Assembly: GCA_022563075.1 (NCBI GenBank)
Contig: JADFOC010000013.1
Coordinates: forward strand, 1-14,565
From: Pseudomonadota bacterium
GTDB taxonomy: Bacteria; Pseudomonadota; Gammaproteobacteria; Pseudomonadales; Pseudohongiellaceae
Reading direction: 5' to 3'
Length of the DNA: 14,565 nucleotides
Part shown: positions 1-8,326 of the stretch, one piece after another
Numbering within the stretch: position 1 is the first letter of the stretch
How the letters are laid out: each line of letters opens with the position of its first letter
The notes under the pieces: model-generated
Told to the model about the DNA's origin: nothing
Database searches by the model: none
Seen by the model: the letters and a program-made list of their open reading frames with translations, nothing else
Translations under genes and position numbers: made by a program

Positions 1-252
1 GTCATTCTCGCTGAGCCACTGCGTAGCCGCGGCAATGTGAGTCGTGTCGAATTCCGCGCAGATATCGGCTTTGCTGGCGCCGCTGCGAACGATGGTCTTG
101 TCAGCCCGGTCGCCCAGGGTGAGGCCGAGCGCGCCCATGATGATGGATTTTCCCGCACCGGTTTCGCCGGTGATCACCGACATGCCGGGTTTGAATTCAA
201 TCTCCAGGGTGTCGACGGTGGCGTAGTTCTTGATTGAAAGTTGGTGCAACAT
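1..252 (-). CDS. recN: RecN, DNA repair ATPase (N-terminal 84 residues, cut by window edge)
   Basis: RecN is an SMC-like ATPase that acts at DNA double-strand breaks during recombinational repair. Translating the minus strand from the ATG at 252 gives a typical RecN opening: MLHQLSIKNYATVDTLEIEF, then a Walker A loop GETGAGKS at residues 29-36, followed by the conserved stretch IIMGALGLTLGDRAD. The reading frame is open to base 1, so about 84 of roughly 550 residues are present. The start is fixed by homology, because no Shine-Dalgarno sequence precedes it. The gene is divergent from grpE, an arrangement also known in pseudomonads. I searched the upstream region for a LexA/SOS box (CTGT-N8-ACAG) and found none, although recN is SOS-controlled in E. 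coli. Confidence 0.95.
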   Translation of the reverse strand, partial: MLHQLSIKNYATVDTLEIEFKPGMSVITGETGAGKSIIMGALGLTLGDRADKTIVRSGASKADICAEFDTTHIAAATQWLSEND

Positions 253-341
253 GGCAACGAAGTATATTGGATCAAACTCGATAAATGCACCATCTTTACC
301 GATAAGCGCCCAGGTGTCTTGGGTTTTCACCCGTCACCAAA

Positions 342-355
342 AAAACACGTGTTTT
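342..355. other. 14-bp perfect palindrome in the recN-grpE divergent region
   Basis: AAAACACGTGTTTT reads identically on both strands and lies 11 bp upstream of the -35 element of the grpE heat-shock promoter. No T-run or long stem makes it look like a terminator. It could be an operator for a dimeric regulator of recN or grpE, but no known factor is assigned and chance in an A/T-rich patch is possible. Confidence 0.4.
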
Positions 356-366
356 AGCTGTACTTG

Positions 367-394
367 CTTGAAAGCGAGGCTCTAGACCCCATAT
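367..394 (+). promoter_or_regulatory. Sigma-32 (RpoH) heat-shock promoter of grpE
   Basis: CTTGAAA at 367-373 and CCCCATAT at 387-394 are separated by exactly 13 bp. This matches the sigma-32 consensus (CTTGAAA, 13-14 bp, CCCCATnT) at every defined position. Transcription should begin near 400-402, giving a leader of about 88 nt before the grpE ATG at 489. It is the main heat-shock entry point for the grpE-dnaK block. Confidence 0.9.
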
Positions 395-478
395 AGGCGA
401 GATTATCCAGCTCATCTTGATGCCGCTGGCCGAACCGCCAGTATGGTCACCAATGGCGACTAAAAATGACCTAATCCC

Positions 479-487
479 AGGGGAAGG
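479..487 (+). promoter_or_regulatory. Ribosome binding site that fixes the grpE start
   Basis: The purine-rich stretch AGGGGAAGG lies directly upstream of the ATG at 489. The in-frame upstream candidates (TTG 417, ATG 420, ATG 453) have no Shine-Dalgarno match, so 489 is preferred. Confidence 0.75.
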
Positions 488-488
488 C

Positions 489-1121
489 ATGCGTAAGCAG
501 ACTCGTAAAGACAAAACCAACAAACCAGAAGTGGCCGCCGAGATCCAGGCAACGGACCCTGCCGAAAGTGCTGCAGAATCTGAAGAGCCACAGGATGTGG
601 AAGCTGAATTAGATGAGGTCAGCCTCGAGCTGACGCTGGAAAAACTCAAAGATGCAGAGGCGGCGGCACTGCAGGCGAAGGAAGATCTGCTACGGGTACA
701 GGCGGAAATGCAAAATCTGAGGCGCCGTACCGAGCAGGACATAGAAAAAGCGCACAAATATGGCCAGGAGAGGCTAACCCGCGAGTTGTTGGTGGTAATG
801 GATAACCTGGAACGGTCACTGGTGGTGGCAAGCAATCCAGAGGACAAGGTGGCCGAAGCGATCTATGAAGGTGTAGATCTCACTCTGAAGAGCCTCACAG
901 ACTGTTTCAGCAAGTTTCAGATCGAAGTGGTGGACCCGATGGGCGAACCCTTCGATCCACAGCTACACCAGGCGATGTCGATGCAGGACAATCCTGAAGT
1001 CGAGCCAAATACGGTACTTGCAGTAATGCAAAAGGGTTACACGCTGCATGGTCGTGTAATCAGACCGGCTATGGTGACGGTAGCCAAGGGATCCTCGCCT
1101 GGAATCGATGAAGAGGCTTGA
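489..1121 (+). CDS. grpE: GrpE, nucleotide exchange factor for DnaK
   Basis: GrpE is a homodimer that releases ADP from DnaK and so drives its substrate cycle. From the ATG at 489 the protein is 210 residues, close to the 197 of E. coli. Residues 1-45 are acidic, low-complexity and poorly conserved. Residues about 45-110 form the long dimerising helix, with the conserved LRRRTEQDIEKAHKYG stretch. The C-terminal beta domain carries the family signature PFDPQLHQAMS (about 154-164) and QKGYTLHGRVIRPAMVTVAK (181-200). The frame is open upstream to a TTG at 417, but the strong ribosome site at 479-487 favours 489. It is the first gene after the sigma-32 promoter, followed 146 bp later by dnaK. No missing residues are seen. 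Confidence 0.96.
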   Translation: MRKQTRKDKTNKPEVAAEIQATDPAESAAESEEPQDVEAELDEVSLELTLEKLKDAEAAALQAKEDLLRVQAEMQNLRRRTEQDIEKAHKYGQERLTRELLVVMDNLERSLVVASNPEDKVAEAIYEGVDLTLKSLTDCFSKFQIEVVDPMGEPFDPQLHQAMSMQDNPEVEPNTVLAVMQKGYTLHGRVIRPAMVTVAKGSSPGIDEEA

Positions 1122-1197
1122 ATTATCCCGAGTTGAGGAAATGGATTGAGTAGGCCCAAATAAGCACAGAATTATTGGAGGAATTGTCGGTTTAATC

Positions 1198-1225
1198 CTT
1201 GAATTACGCAGGATCGGGCCAATAT
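1198..1225 (+). promoter_or_regulatory. Second sigma-32-like promoter, in front of dnaK
   Basis: CTTGAAT at 1198-1204 (6 of 7 to CTTGAAA) is followed after 13 bp by GCCAATAT at 1218-1225 (5 of the 7 defined positions of CCCCATnT). The spacer equals that of the grpE promoter. A start near 1232 would give a short dnaK leader. The -10 half is imperfect, so this would be weaker than the grpE promoter. The -10 also overlaps a 10-bp palindrome, CCAATATTGG (1219-1228). Confidence 0.5.
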
Positions 1226-1267
1226 TGGAGACTTAGATAGATCAGCTAACGATCGGAGATTTTAAGA

Positions 1268-3217
1268 ATGGGTAAGATTATTGGTATTGACCTGGGAACC
1301 ACTAACTCCTGCGTCGCAGTGATGGACGGTGGCAAGCCTAAGGTCATTGAAAATGCGGAAGGAGACCGTACCACTCCATCCATCGTTGCCTACAGCAATG
1401 AGGGTGAGACATTGGTGGGCCAACCGGCCAAGCGGCAGGCGGTGACTAACCCGATTAATACCTTGTTCGCAATTAAACGGCTCATTGGTCGAAAATTCAA
1501 AGATGATGTCGTGCAGAAAGACATCAAGATGGTGCCCTATAAGATTGTTGCCGCCGACAACGGTGACGCCTGGGTAGAGGTCAATGGAGAGAAGATGTCA
1601 CCGCCACAGATTTCGGCTCAAATTCTGATGAAAATGAAGAAAACTGCGGAAGACTACCTGGGCGAAACCATCACCGAAGCCGTGGTCACGGTACCGGCCT
1701 ATTTTAATGATTCACAGCGACAGGCAACCAAGGATGCCGGCAAGATTGCAGGTTTGGATGTTAAACGGATTATCAACGAACCCACGGCGGCGGCGCTGGC
1801 CTATGGCATGGACAAGAAGACGGGTGATACCACCATTGCTGTGTATGACCTGGGTGGGGGTACGTTTGACATATCCATTATTGAAATCGCTGAAACAGAT
1901 GGTGAGCATACCTTCGAGGTTCTCTCCACTAATGGCGATACCTTCCTCGGTGGCGAAGATTTTGACTTGCGTCTCATCGACTATCTGGCGGAGGAATTTA
2001 AGAAAGAGTCGGGCATGGATCTGCACAATGATCCGATGGCGCTACAGCGTCTGAAGGAAGCGGCGGAAAAAGCCAAGATCGAGTTGTCTTCTGCCCAGCA
2101 GACTGAAGTTAACTTGCCCTATATTACCGCCGATGCAAGCGGTCCTAAGCATTTGGTGCAAAAACTCACCCGAGCAAAATTCGAATCCCTGGTTGAAGAG
2201 CTGGTAGAAAGAACCTTGGGGCCGGTGAAGACTGCCTTAGCCGATGCCGATCTGGACGCATCAAAAATCGACGATGTGATTCTAGTGGGCGGTCAAACGC
2301 GGATGCCTCTGGTGCAAAAGAAAGTCGCCGACTTTTTCGGTCAGGAAGCACGTCACGATGTGAATGCGGATGAAGCGGTTGCCGTTGGTGCCGCCATTCA
2401 AGCCGCCGTGTTGTCCGGTGAAGTCAATGATGTTTTATTGTTAGATGTAACGCCACTGTCATTAGGCATCGAAACTTTAGGTGGAGTTGCCAGCACCCTG
2501 ATTGAAAAGAACACGACGATTCCTACCCGCAAAACACAGGTGTTTTCCACCGCAGATGACAACCAGACTGCGGTTACTATTCACATAGTTCAGGGCGAAA
2601 GGAAACAAGCAACTGAAAATAAATCCCTGGGTCGATTCGACCTGAGTGATATACCCCCATCGCCACGAGGCATGCCACAGATCGAAGTAGCCTTCGATCT
2701 GGATGCCAATGGCATATTGAATGTATCGGCCAAGGACAAGGCTACGGGCAAGAAACAATCCATCATCATCAAGGCGTCCAGCGGTTTGTCAGATGAAGAA
2801 ATTGACCAAATGATCAAAGATGCGGAAGCACATTCTGCCGACGACAAGAAGTTCGAAGAACTTATCACGGCCAGGAACGCGGGGGATGGTTTGATTCATG
2901 CCACCAGGAAAACATTGGAAGAAGCAGGCGACAAGGCAACTGATGAAGAGAAGGACGCTATCAATAGTGCAGTAACCGCATTGGAAGAAGCAATAAAAGG
3001 TGATGATCTGGCTGAGATTGAAGCCAAGACCAAAGACCTGACCGATGCCTCAACTGGATTGGCGCAAAAGCTGTACGCTGAACAGGAGGCGCAAGCCAAT
3101 GCAACCGAAGGTGGCGCCGAAGCAGCCGCTGGTTCGGCGGATGATGACGTCGTCGATGCTGAGTTCGAAGAAGTTAAGGAAGAAGTTAAGGAAGAAGTTG
3201 AGGAAGAAGACAAGTAA
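1268..3217 (+). CDS. dnaK: DnaK, Hsp70 chaperone
   Basis: DnaK is the ATP-dependent cytosolic Hsp70 that binds exposed hydrophobic segments of unfolded proteins, working with DnaJ and GrpE. The 649-residue product opens with the phosphate-binding motif [10 protein letters not shown] and contains the ATPase-domain motifs [42 protein letters not shown] and [11 protein letters not shown]. The interdomain linker DVLLLD is at 388-393, followed by the substrate-binding domain from [13 protein letters not shown] and a helical lid. The tail is acidic: the usual [12 protein letters not shown] end is prolonged by repeated EVKE/EVEE units, making the protein about 11 residues longer than E. coli DnaK (638). 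A GGAG ribosome site at 1255-1258 supports the ATG at 1268. It lies between grpE and dnaJ and is probably expressed from both sigma-32 promoters. Confidence 0.99.
   Translation: MGKIIGIDLGTTNSCVAVMDGGKPKVIENAEGDRTTPSIVAYSNEGETLVGQPAKRQAVTNPINTLFAIKRLIGRKFKDDVVQKDIKMVPYKIVAADNGDAWVEVNGEKMSPPQISAQILMKMKKTAEDYLGETITEAVVTVPAYFNDSQRQATKDAGKIAGLDVKRIINEPTAAALAYGMDKKTGDTTIAVYDLGGGTFDISIIEIAETDGEHTFEVLSTNGDTFLGGEDFDLRLIDYLAEEFKKESGMDLHNDPMALQRLKEAAEKAKIELSSAQQTEVNLPYITADASGPKHLVQKLTRAKFESLVEELVERTLGPVKTALADADLDASKIDDVILVGGQTRMPLVQKKVADFFGQEARHDVNADEAVAVGAAIQAAVLSGEVNDVLLLDVTPLSLGIETLGGVASTLIEKNTTIPTRKTQVFSTADDNQTAVTIHIVQGERKQATENKSLGRFDLSDIPPSPRGMPQIEVAFDLDANGILNVSAKDKATGKKQSIIIKASSGLSDEEIDQMIKDAEAHSADDKKFEELITARNAGDGLIHATRKTLEEAGDKATDEEKDAINSAVTALEEAIKGDDLAEIEAKTKDLTDASTGLAQKLYAEQEAQANATEGGAEAAAGSADDDVVDAEFEEVKEEVKEEVEEEDK
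3170..3205 (+). repeat. Three tandem 12-bp repeats in the 3' end of dnaK
   Basis: GAAGTTAAGGAA occurs at 3170-3181 and 3182-3193, then GAAGTTGAGGAA at 3194-3205. The repeat is in frame and encodes [12 protein letters not shown], directly extending the conserved DnaK C-terminal FEEVK motif. The near identity of the units suggests recent duplication, probably by replication slippage. Confidence 0.9.
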
Positions 3218-3274
3218 ACGATTGGAATCGCCAAACTAACGACTGGGTGACTCTTAACAAGCGATCACTGGCAC

Positions 3275-3316
3275 AAAAACTGAGTCATTTCCATGACTTG
3301 GTTTTTTTGTGTTTTT
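3275..3316 (+). terminator. Rho-independent terminator between dnaK and dnaJ
   Basis: The left arm AAAAACTGAGTCAT (3275-3288) pairs with ATGACTTGGTTTTT (3293-3306) around the four-base loop TTCC, using two G-U wobbles. Seven Ts (3302-3308) and a further five Ts (3312-3316) follow. It lies 57 nt after the dnaK stop and about 55 nt before the dnaJ start. If leaky, it would lower dnaJ relative to dnaK. I found no convincing separate dnaJ promoter in the remaining bases. Confidence 0.75.
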
Positions 3317-3369
3317 ACTGGTGGTCAAGCCAGTGGCCTAACTAGACAGTATCGAAGAGCAACGGATTA

Positions 3370-4485
3370 ATGTCGAAACGAGATTACTATGAAATTCTGA
3401 ATGTTTCGCGAGATACATCGGCAGCTGATATCAAAAAAGCTTACCGACGCACCGCCATGAAGCATCATCCAGATCGTAATCCGGATAACGACGAGGCCGA
3501 AGAGAAATTCAAGGAAGCTAACGAAGCCTTTGAAGTATTGTCTGACAAGCAGAAGCGGGCGCGCTACGATCAATTTGGTCATGCCGGAGTAGAGGGACAA
3601 ACCAGTGCTGGTACGGCCGATTTTAGCGACATATTCGGTGATGTCTTTGGCGACATTTTCGGTGGTGGACGCAGCAATCGTAGTCATGTGCGCAAAGGAG
3701 CCGACCTGCGTTATAACCTCGAACTCAGTCTGGAAGAGGCAGTTCAGGGGACCTCGGTAAAGATTCGAATTCCCACCACAGTAAGCTGTGCCTCCTGTAA
3801 CGGCAGCGGTGCCAGGGAAGGAACCAAGGCGGTTGAGTGCAGCACCTGTGGTGGTCATGGTCAGGTTCGGATGCAACAGGGTTTCTTTTCCGTGCAGCAA
3901 ACCTGTCCCCGCTGTCAGGGGTCTGGCAAGCAAATCAAGCATCCCTGCCGTGCCTGCCACGGTCGCGGTGCGACCGATGAAACCAAGACACTGTCGGTCA
4001 AGGTTCCGGCTGGTGTCGACACCGGAGACCGAATCCGCCTGACTGGTGAAGGTCAGGCAGGCGTACACGGTGGGCCGTCAGGCGACCTGTATGTGGAGAT
4101 GGCGGTGCGACGGCATCACATATTTCAGCGTGATGGCCGAGATCTGCATTGTGAGATGCCCATCAGTTTTGTCGATGCGGCCTTGGGTGGAGAATTGGAA
4201 GTGCCTACTCTGGACGGACGTGTCAAATTAAAGATTCCAGCGGAAACACAAACTGGCAAGTTGTTCCGCTTACGCAATAAGGGGGTAGCTTCCTTGCGTG
4301 GCGGTAGTAGTGGTGATTTATTATGCCGCGTAATTGTCGAAACCCCAGTTCATCTTACCAAGCGTCAAAAGGAAATCATGGGGGAGTTTCAAAAAATCCA
4401 GGAAGTCGAAGGCAAGAGGCAGTCACCCAGGAAATCGTCCTGGTTCGATGGTGTGAAGAAATTTGTCGATGGCCTGCATGTGTAG
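3370..4485 (+). CDS. dnaJ: DnaJ, Hsp40 co-chaperone
   Basis: DnaJ binds unfolded substrates and stimulates the DnaK ATPase. The 371-residue product is a complete type I Hsp40. It has a J domain at about 1-70 with the essential HPD at 33-35. A short Gly/Phe region follows at about 70-105, containing a repeated Asp-Ile/Val-Phe pattern ([15 protein letters not shown]). A zinc-binding domain carries four CxxCxGxG repeats beginning at Cys140, Cys157, Cys179 and Cys193. Two C-terminal beta-sandwich substrate domains complete it. The ATG at 3370 gives the standard [10 protein letters not shown] start, with only a weak GGA ahead of it. It lies downstream of dnaK across a terminator-like hairpin and converges on the kinase gene with only 10 bp between the stop codons. 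A 233-codon antisense frame inside it is a shadow. Confidence 0.98.
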   Translation: MSKRDYYEILNVSRDTSAADIKKAYRRTAMKHHPDRNPDNDEAEEKFKEANEAFEVLSDKQKRARYDQFGHAGVEGQTSAGTADFSDIFGDVFGDIFGGGRSNRSHVRKGADLRYNLELSLEEAVQGTSVKIRIPTTVSCASCNGSGAREGTKAVECSTCGGHGQVRMQQGFFSVQQTCPRCQGSGKQIKHPCRACHGRGATDETKTLSVKVPAGVDTGDRIRLTGEGQAGVHGGPSGDLYVEMAVRRHHIFQRDGRDLHCEMPISFVDAALGGELEVPTLDGRVKLKIPAETQTGKLFRLRNKGVASLRGGSSGDLLCRVIVETPVHLTKRQKEIMGEFQKIQEVEGKRQSPRKSSWFDGVKKFVDGLHV

Positions 4486-4495
4486 TAGAGGTTCC

Positions 4496-5494
4496 CTAGC
4501 CGAGTATCTTCTGCGCAATTTCCTGATGCATGTCTGCCGGTAGTCTTGGACCAAAATTGGCAACCACGGTTGCGGATGCCAGGCTCGCTAGTTTTCCTGC
4601 CGTAGTAAAATCTCTTCCAGAAGTAATGCCATAGAGAAAAGCACCTGCAAACATGTCCCCGGCGCCATTAGTATTGACTGCAGTAATGTGGTGAGCTTCG
4701 ATCGAGATGTAATCGCGTCCATCAAACAACAAGGCGCCTTGGGCACCGCGAGTGATTGCAAATTGGCGGGCTTTGGTCTTCATGATTTCACTGGCGTCCT
4801 CGATATTTGAAGTACCGGTCCATAGTAATGCTTCCTGCTCATTGCAAAACAACATATCGACGCCCTCACCGAGTACGTCATTGATATCGTCCTTAAAGTA
4901 CTCGAGCATCGCAGGGTCGGAAAAGGTCATTGCCGTCATCACCTGATTCTGTTCCGCAAACTGTTTTAATTCAGTAACAGCTGACTTGGCGCCAGGTGAG
5001 GTGACCAGGTAACCCTCGATATAGATGTATGTAGACTCTTTCACGGCAGCAAAATCTATTTCATCCCTTGAAATGTTTTCAGCAACACCGAGATAGGTGT
5101 GCATAGTGCGATCGGCATCGGGACTGATCATGACCAGGCAGCAACCGGTAGTACCTTCGACTCTTTGGCTGGTGATATTGGTATCAATGTGTCGATCTCC
5201 AAGTTGTTCGAGATAGAAATCACCGGTGTCGTCATTGGCCACTTTGCAAGATAGGTATGCTTTCCCACCAAACTGGCTCAGCGCATACAGAGTATTAGCT
5301 GCAGAGCCGCCGCCGGCTTGCGTTTTAACACCATAGTTAGTAGTCAGAATATCCAATAGGTATTTCTGTTGTTCGTGAGCGACGAGTGTCATCAGTCCTT
5401 TCACGATATTATGCTCTTCGAAAAAGCTATCATCGACTTCAAATTCTTTGTCGACTAGCGCATTACCGACACCGTATACATCGTACTTTGTCAT
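4496..5494 (-). CDS. PfkB-family kinase, adenosine-kinase-like
   Basis: This is a ribokinase/PfkB-fold enzyme that phosphorylates a sugar or nucleoside with ATP; overall similarity is to the adenosine-kinase branch. The 332-residue frame begins MTKYDVYGVGNALVDKEFEV. It contains the substrate-binding glycine/alanine motif AGGGSAANTLYALSQFGG (about 60-77), the family sequence FCNEQEALLWTG (about 216-227) and the C-terminal signature NTNGAGDMFAGAFLYG, with the catalytic Asp at 280. Most relatives have Asp-Thr before xGAGD; here it is Asn-Thr. The frame is open upstream to a GTG at 5524, but an AGGA at 5504-5507 sits 9 nt before the ATG at 5494. It lies 40 nt after hemL as the last gene of the minus-strand run. 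The true substrate (adenosine, inosine, ribose or other) cannot be fixed from sequence. Confidence 0.85.
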   Translation of the reverse strand: MTKYDVYGVGNALVDKEFEVDDSFFEEHNIVKGLMTLVAHEQQKYLLDILTTNYGVKTQAGGGSAANTLYALSQFGGKAYLSCKVANDDTGDFYLEQLGDRHIDTNITSQRVEGTTGCCLVMISPDADRTMHTYLGVAENISRDEIDFAAVKESTYIYIEGYLVTSPGAKSAVTELKQFAEQNQVMTAMTFSDPAMLEYFKDDINDVLGEGVDMLFCNEQEALLWTGTSNIEDASEIMKTKARQFAITRGAQGALLFDGRDYISIEAHHITAVNTNGAGDMFAGAFLYGITSGRDFTTAGKLASLASATVVANFGPRLPADMHQEIAQKILG

Positions 5495-5534
5495 TGCAGG
5501 TTTTCCTGTCAGCTGGCTTAACACAACGGATAAG

Positions 5535-6827
5535 CTACTTATTTATTGTACTAAATGCTTTTTCGGCGGCATTCAGTGTTTTTTGAATTTCTTCATCACC
5601 ATGGGCTGCAGAAATGAAACCAGCCTCATAGGCTGATGGCGCTAAGTAGACGCCACTGTTTAACATCGAATGGAAGTAACGCTGAAAATGATCCAGGTTA
5701 CACTGCATGACTTGTGAAAAGTGTGTGACTTTTTCCTCTACACTGAAGAAGCACCCAAACATCGCGCCAACTTGATTTGTTGAAAAGGGAACACCGGCAG
5801 TTCTTGCACGCTGTTCCAAACCATCCAGTAACAATTTAGCTTTGGATTCCAGCTTAGTATAAAAGCCTGGTTCTGAAATTACCTCCAGCATTGCCAATCC
5901 TGCCGCCACCGCCAGAGGGCTGCCTGAGAGGGTGCCGGCCTGATAGACGGCGCCGTCTGGAGCGATCAGGTCCATGATTTCTTTGCTGCCGCCAAAAGCA
6001 CCAACTGGCAAACCACCGCCGATAACTTTGCCAAGAGTAGTTAGATCAGGGCTTATTGCATAGACAGACTGCGCGCCGCCAAGTGCTACCCGAAAACCAG
6101 TCATCACTTCATCAAATATCAGCAGCGTACCGTGTCTGCTACACAATTCACGAAGCGTCTCCAGGAATCCGGGAACAGGTGGCACACAATTCATATTGCC
6201 AGCGACAGGTTCCACGATGACACACGCTATTTCCTCACCCTGCCCGGAGAAAAAACTCTCCAGCGCAGCAACGTCATTGTAGGGAAGAATATAAGTAAGA
6301 TCAGTAAATGCCTTCGGCACGCCGAGGGAGTCAGGTTCACCTAATGTCAGGGAACCCGAACCTGCTTTAACCAGTAAACTATCGACATGACCATGGTAAC
6401 AGCCTTCAAATTTTACGATCTTGTCGCGTTTCGTGTAGCCGCGCGCTAATCGAATCGCACTCATGGTGGCCTCTGTTCCGGAAGTTACCAGTCGCACTCG
6501 CTCGATGGAGGGCATTAATTCACATATTTTTTTGGCGATGGTTACTTCGGCTTCGGTGGATGCTCCGTAAGCTATTCCCTGTTCGAGTTGTTCCCGCAGT
6601 GCGAGAACTACTCGCTCATGGCGATGACCTAAAATAAGAGGGCCCCATGCGCCCACATAGTCAACATAGCGGTTGTCGTCGACGTCGATTAGATAGGCAC
6701 CTTCACCTGCCTTAAAGAATAGTGGGTTGCCGCCAACCCCTTTGAATGCTCGAACCGGTGAATTCACACCGCCGGGTATGTATTGAAGTGCCAGGTCATA
6801 CAGATTCCTGGAGTTTTCATTGTTCAT
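5535..6827 (-). CDS. hemL: HemL, glutamate-1-semialdehyde 2,1-aminomutase
   Basis: HemL is the PLP enzyme that converts glutamate-1-semialdehyde to 5-aminolevulinate, the C5-route entry to tetrapyrroles. The 430-residue product matches the family length. It contains the N-terminal [16 protein letters not shown], the PLP phosphate-binding [15 protein letters not shown] (116-130), the GCYHGHVDS stretch (142-150), the cofactor Asp in [10 protein letters not shown] (Asp239) and the Schiff-base lysine Lys267 in [18 protein letters not shown]. The frame extends to an ATG at 6845. An AAAGGA at 6837-6842 placed 9 nt upstream favours the ATG at 6827, giving [10 protein letters not shown]. It lies 36 nt after thiE, the thiD-thiE-hemL order seen in pseudomonads. 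No defect is visible. Confidence 0.96.
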   Translation of the reverse strand: MNNENSRNLYDLALQYIPGGVNSPVRAFKGVGGNPLFFKAGEGAYLIDVDDNRYVDYVGAWGPLILGHRHERVVLALREQLEQGIAYGASTEAEVTIAKKICELMPSIERVRLVTSGTEATMSAIRLARGYTKRDKIVKFEGCYHGHVDSLLVKAGSGSLTLGEPDSLGVPKAFTDLTYILPYNDVAALESFFSGQGEEIACVIVEPVAGNMNCVPPVPGFLETLRELCSRHGTLLIFDEVMTGFRVALGGAQSVYAISPDLTTLGKVIGGGLPVGAFGGSKEIMDLIAPDGAVYQAGTLSGSPLAVAAGLAMLEVISEPGFYTKLESKAKLLLDGLEQRARTAGVPFSTNQVGAMFGCFFSVEEKVTHFSQVMQCNLDHFQRYFHSMLNSGVYLAPSAYEAGFISAAHGDEEIQKTLNAAEKAFSTINK

Positions 6828-6863
6828 CAAAAAAAATCCTTTCATTTGGCCAAAACGAAATTG

Positions 6864-7481
6864 CTAGCTCCACAGCTTGACCAGCTCCTCAGTTCTCTGG
6901 GCGACATTATCACTGCCAAATATGTCGTTTATCACGGCTAGCATATCCGCTCCGGCCTTTATGACTGAAGCACCATTTTCCGCATTGATACCACCAATAG
7001 CAACTATTGGAATCGACAAGAGCCCACGAGCGAGCGTCAGGATCTCTAAGTTAGCCTTCGGTGCTTCCGGTTTGGTAGCAGACGAGAAAAAGCGACCGAA
7101 TGCAACATAATCCGCGCCCGAGTTTTCGGCAGCCAAGGCCTCATCAACTGATGCGTGACAAGTAATGCCGATGATAGCGGTGGGTCCGAGATCGCGTCTG
7201 GCACTCGCGATGCCCTCGTCCAGATGACCTAAATGGACCCCCGCAGCTCCCACAGCTTGGCAGAGATTAACATCATCGTTGATGATGAGTGGAACCCCAT
7301 GTTGATTACAGAGATCCAGTAATTTCGTTGCGCAGGCAAATTTGTAGTCAACCAGGTCGGACTTGCTGCGATACTGTAATAGTGTAATACCAGCACCGAG
7401 CGCATCTGCAACAGCTGAAAACAGTTGCTGCTCAGGTAGCAATTCGTCATCGGTTATCGCATAAATGCCGGAATACTTCAT
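6864..7481 (-). CDS. thiE: ThiE, thiamine-phosphate synthase
   Basis: ThiE joins HMP pyrophosphate to the thiazole phosphate to make thiamine monophosphate. The 205-residue TIM-barrel protein is the normal length. Motifs in order are GIYAITDD (5-12), LLQYRSK with the pyrophosphate-contacting Gln-Tyr-Arg and Lys (34-40), the metal-binding IINDD (66-70), VHLGHLD (82-88), IIGITCHAS (103-111), DYVAFGRFFSSATKP (124-138) and the phosphate loop AIGGI (161-165). VHLGHLD carries His where VHLGQxD is usual. The ATG at 7481 has a weak GGA upstream. It follows thiD by 18 nt and precedes hemL by 36 nt, consistent with one transcript. No TPP riboswitch is found near this gene or the operon start. Confidence 0.95.
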   Translation of the reverse strand: MKYSGIYAITDDELLPEQQLFSAVADALGAGITLLQYRSKSDLVDYKFACATKLLDLCNQHGVPLIINDDVNLCQAVGAAGVHLGHLDEGIASARRDLGPTAIIGITCHASVDEALAAENSGADYVAFGRFFSSATKPEAPKANLEILTLARGLLSIPIVAIGGINAENGASVIKAGADMLAVINDIFGSDNVAQRTEELVKLWS

Positions 7482-7499
7482 AGTATTTCCAACTGGTGG

Positions 7500-8294
7500 C
7501 TAAAATTTCTGTTTGTTCCAAAAACTTCGATTTGGTAGGTGTTGACCAAGCCCCACTCTTGATCCATGACTTAATGCTTCCCAGGTAAATCTTTGGGCCT
7601 GCTGGATAGCATCATGCAAACTTAATTTGTGTGCCAGGTAACCGGAGATAGCTGCCGCTAGTGTGCAGCCTGATCCATGATACGTGAATTCGAGTCTTGG
7701 CCAATTGAAGAGGGTGACGTCTTTATGCGCTGAAAAGAGTTTATTAATTACCCCTGGCGTCTGTACGTGAGTGCCGGTAAGCAATATGTGTTGGCAACCA
7801 CTGTCCAGCAATTCGCTAGCGCAGGCGTCGAGTGTATCGGCGGATGGAGCGAGTTTTCTTATTTCATCTGCATTAGGAGTGAGCACAGTGCTCAGAGGTA
7901 TCAATAGATCGCGCATGGCCTTCAAAACTTCTTCGCCACCAAATTCATAACCGCCACCGGCAAATGCAATGGGGTCGAGTACAACCGGGATATCAGAGTA
8001 GTCATTTAGTAGAGTATGCAAAACCTCCACACTGCCTACACATCCCAACAATCCTATTTTAAAACATTGCACGGCCATGTCTTCTAACACGGCCCGAGCT
8101 TGTTGCACTAACAAAGCAGGTTCTGTCACTACCATACTTATCACATTCTGCGTGTTCTGAACCGTGAGAGCAGTAATTATGGGAGTGCAATGACAGCCGG
8201 TACTGAAGAGGGTTTCAATATCTGCCTGAATGCCAGCCCCCCCCGTTGGATCCAATCCTGAGAAGCACATAACGATTGGCTTATTTGAGTTCAT
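7500..8294 (-). CDS. thiD: ThiD, hydroxymethylpyrimidine/phosphomethylpyrimidine kinase
   Basis: ThiD phosphorylates HMP and then HMP-phosphate, supplying HMP-PP to ThiE. The 264-residue ribokinase-fold protein opens with CFSGLDPTGGAGIQADIETL (10-29). It contains ALTVQNTQNV (42-51), the variant loop VLDPIAFAGGGYEFGG (105-120), LTPNADE (138-144) and the anion-hole/catalytic-cysteine motif HGSGCTLAAAI with Cys210. The SGLDPTGGAGIQADI form resembles pseudomonad ThiD more than E. coli ThiD. The ATG at 8294 is well placed. The gene sits 32 nt after hemJ and 18 nt before thiE, so it probably uses the promoter upstream of hemJ; the 32-nt gap is too short for its own riboswitch. Confidence 0.94.
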   Translation of the reverse strand: MNSNKPIVMCFSGLDPTGGAGIQADIETLFSTGCHCTPIITALTVQNTQNVISMVVTEPALLVQQARAVLEDMAVQCFKIGLLGCVGSVEVLHTLLNDYSDIPVVLDPIAFAGGGYEFGGEEVLKAMRDLLIPLSTVLTPNADEIRKLAPSADTLDACASELLDSGCQHILLTGTHVQTPGVINKLFSAHKDVTLFNWPRLEFTYHGSGCTLAAAISGYLAHKLSLHDAIQQAQRFTWEALSHGSRVGLGQHLPNRSFWNKQKF

Positions 8295-8326
8295 TCACAC
8301 AGATTTCAACAATAGCGTGGGCATGG

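Noticed and set aside
417..488. Longer GrpE N terminus from TTG 417, ATG 420 or ATG 453
   Set aside because: No Shine-Dalgarno before these codons and no family similarity in the extra residues; the strong site at 479-487 favours ATG 489.
401..488. RNA thermometer in the grpE leader
   Set aside because: Only a 5-bp hairpin (426-430 with 437-441) is visible and nothing clearly pairs with the ribosome site; sigma-32 control is enough to explain heat response.
296..847. 183-codon minus-strand open frame opposite grpE
   Set aside because: Low-complexity Ser/Ala-rich translation, opposite the conserved GrpE coding frame; a shadow.
3367..4068. 233-codon minus-strand open frame within dnaJ
   Set aside because: It lies fully opposite a conserved gene, has no recognisable family and no start signal, and its composition is that of the dnaJ complement.
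8295..8326. TPP riboswitch before thiD
   Set aside because: The 32-bp gap is too short, and no thi-box sequence is visible there or in the short leader of hemJ.
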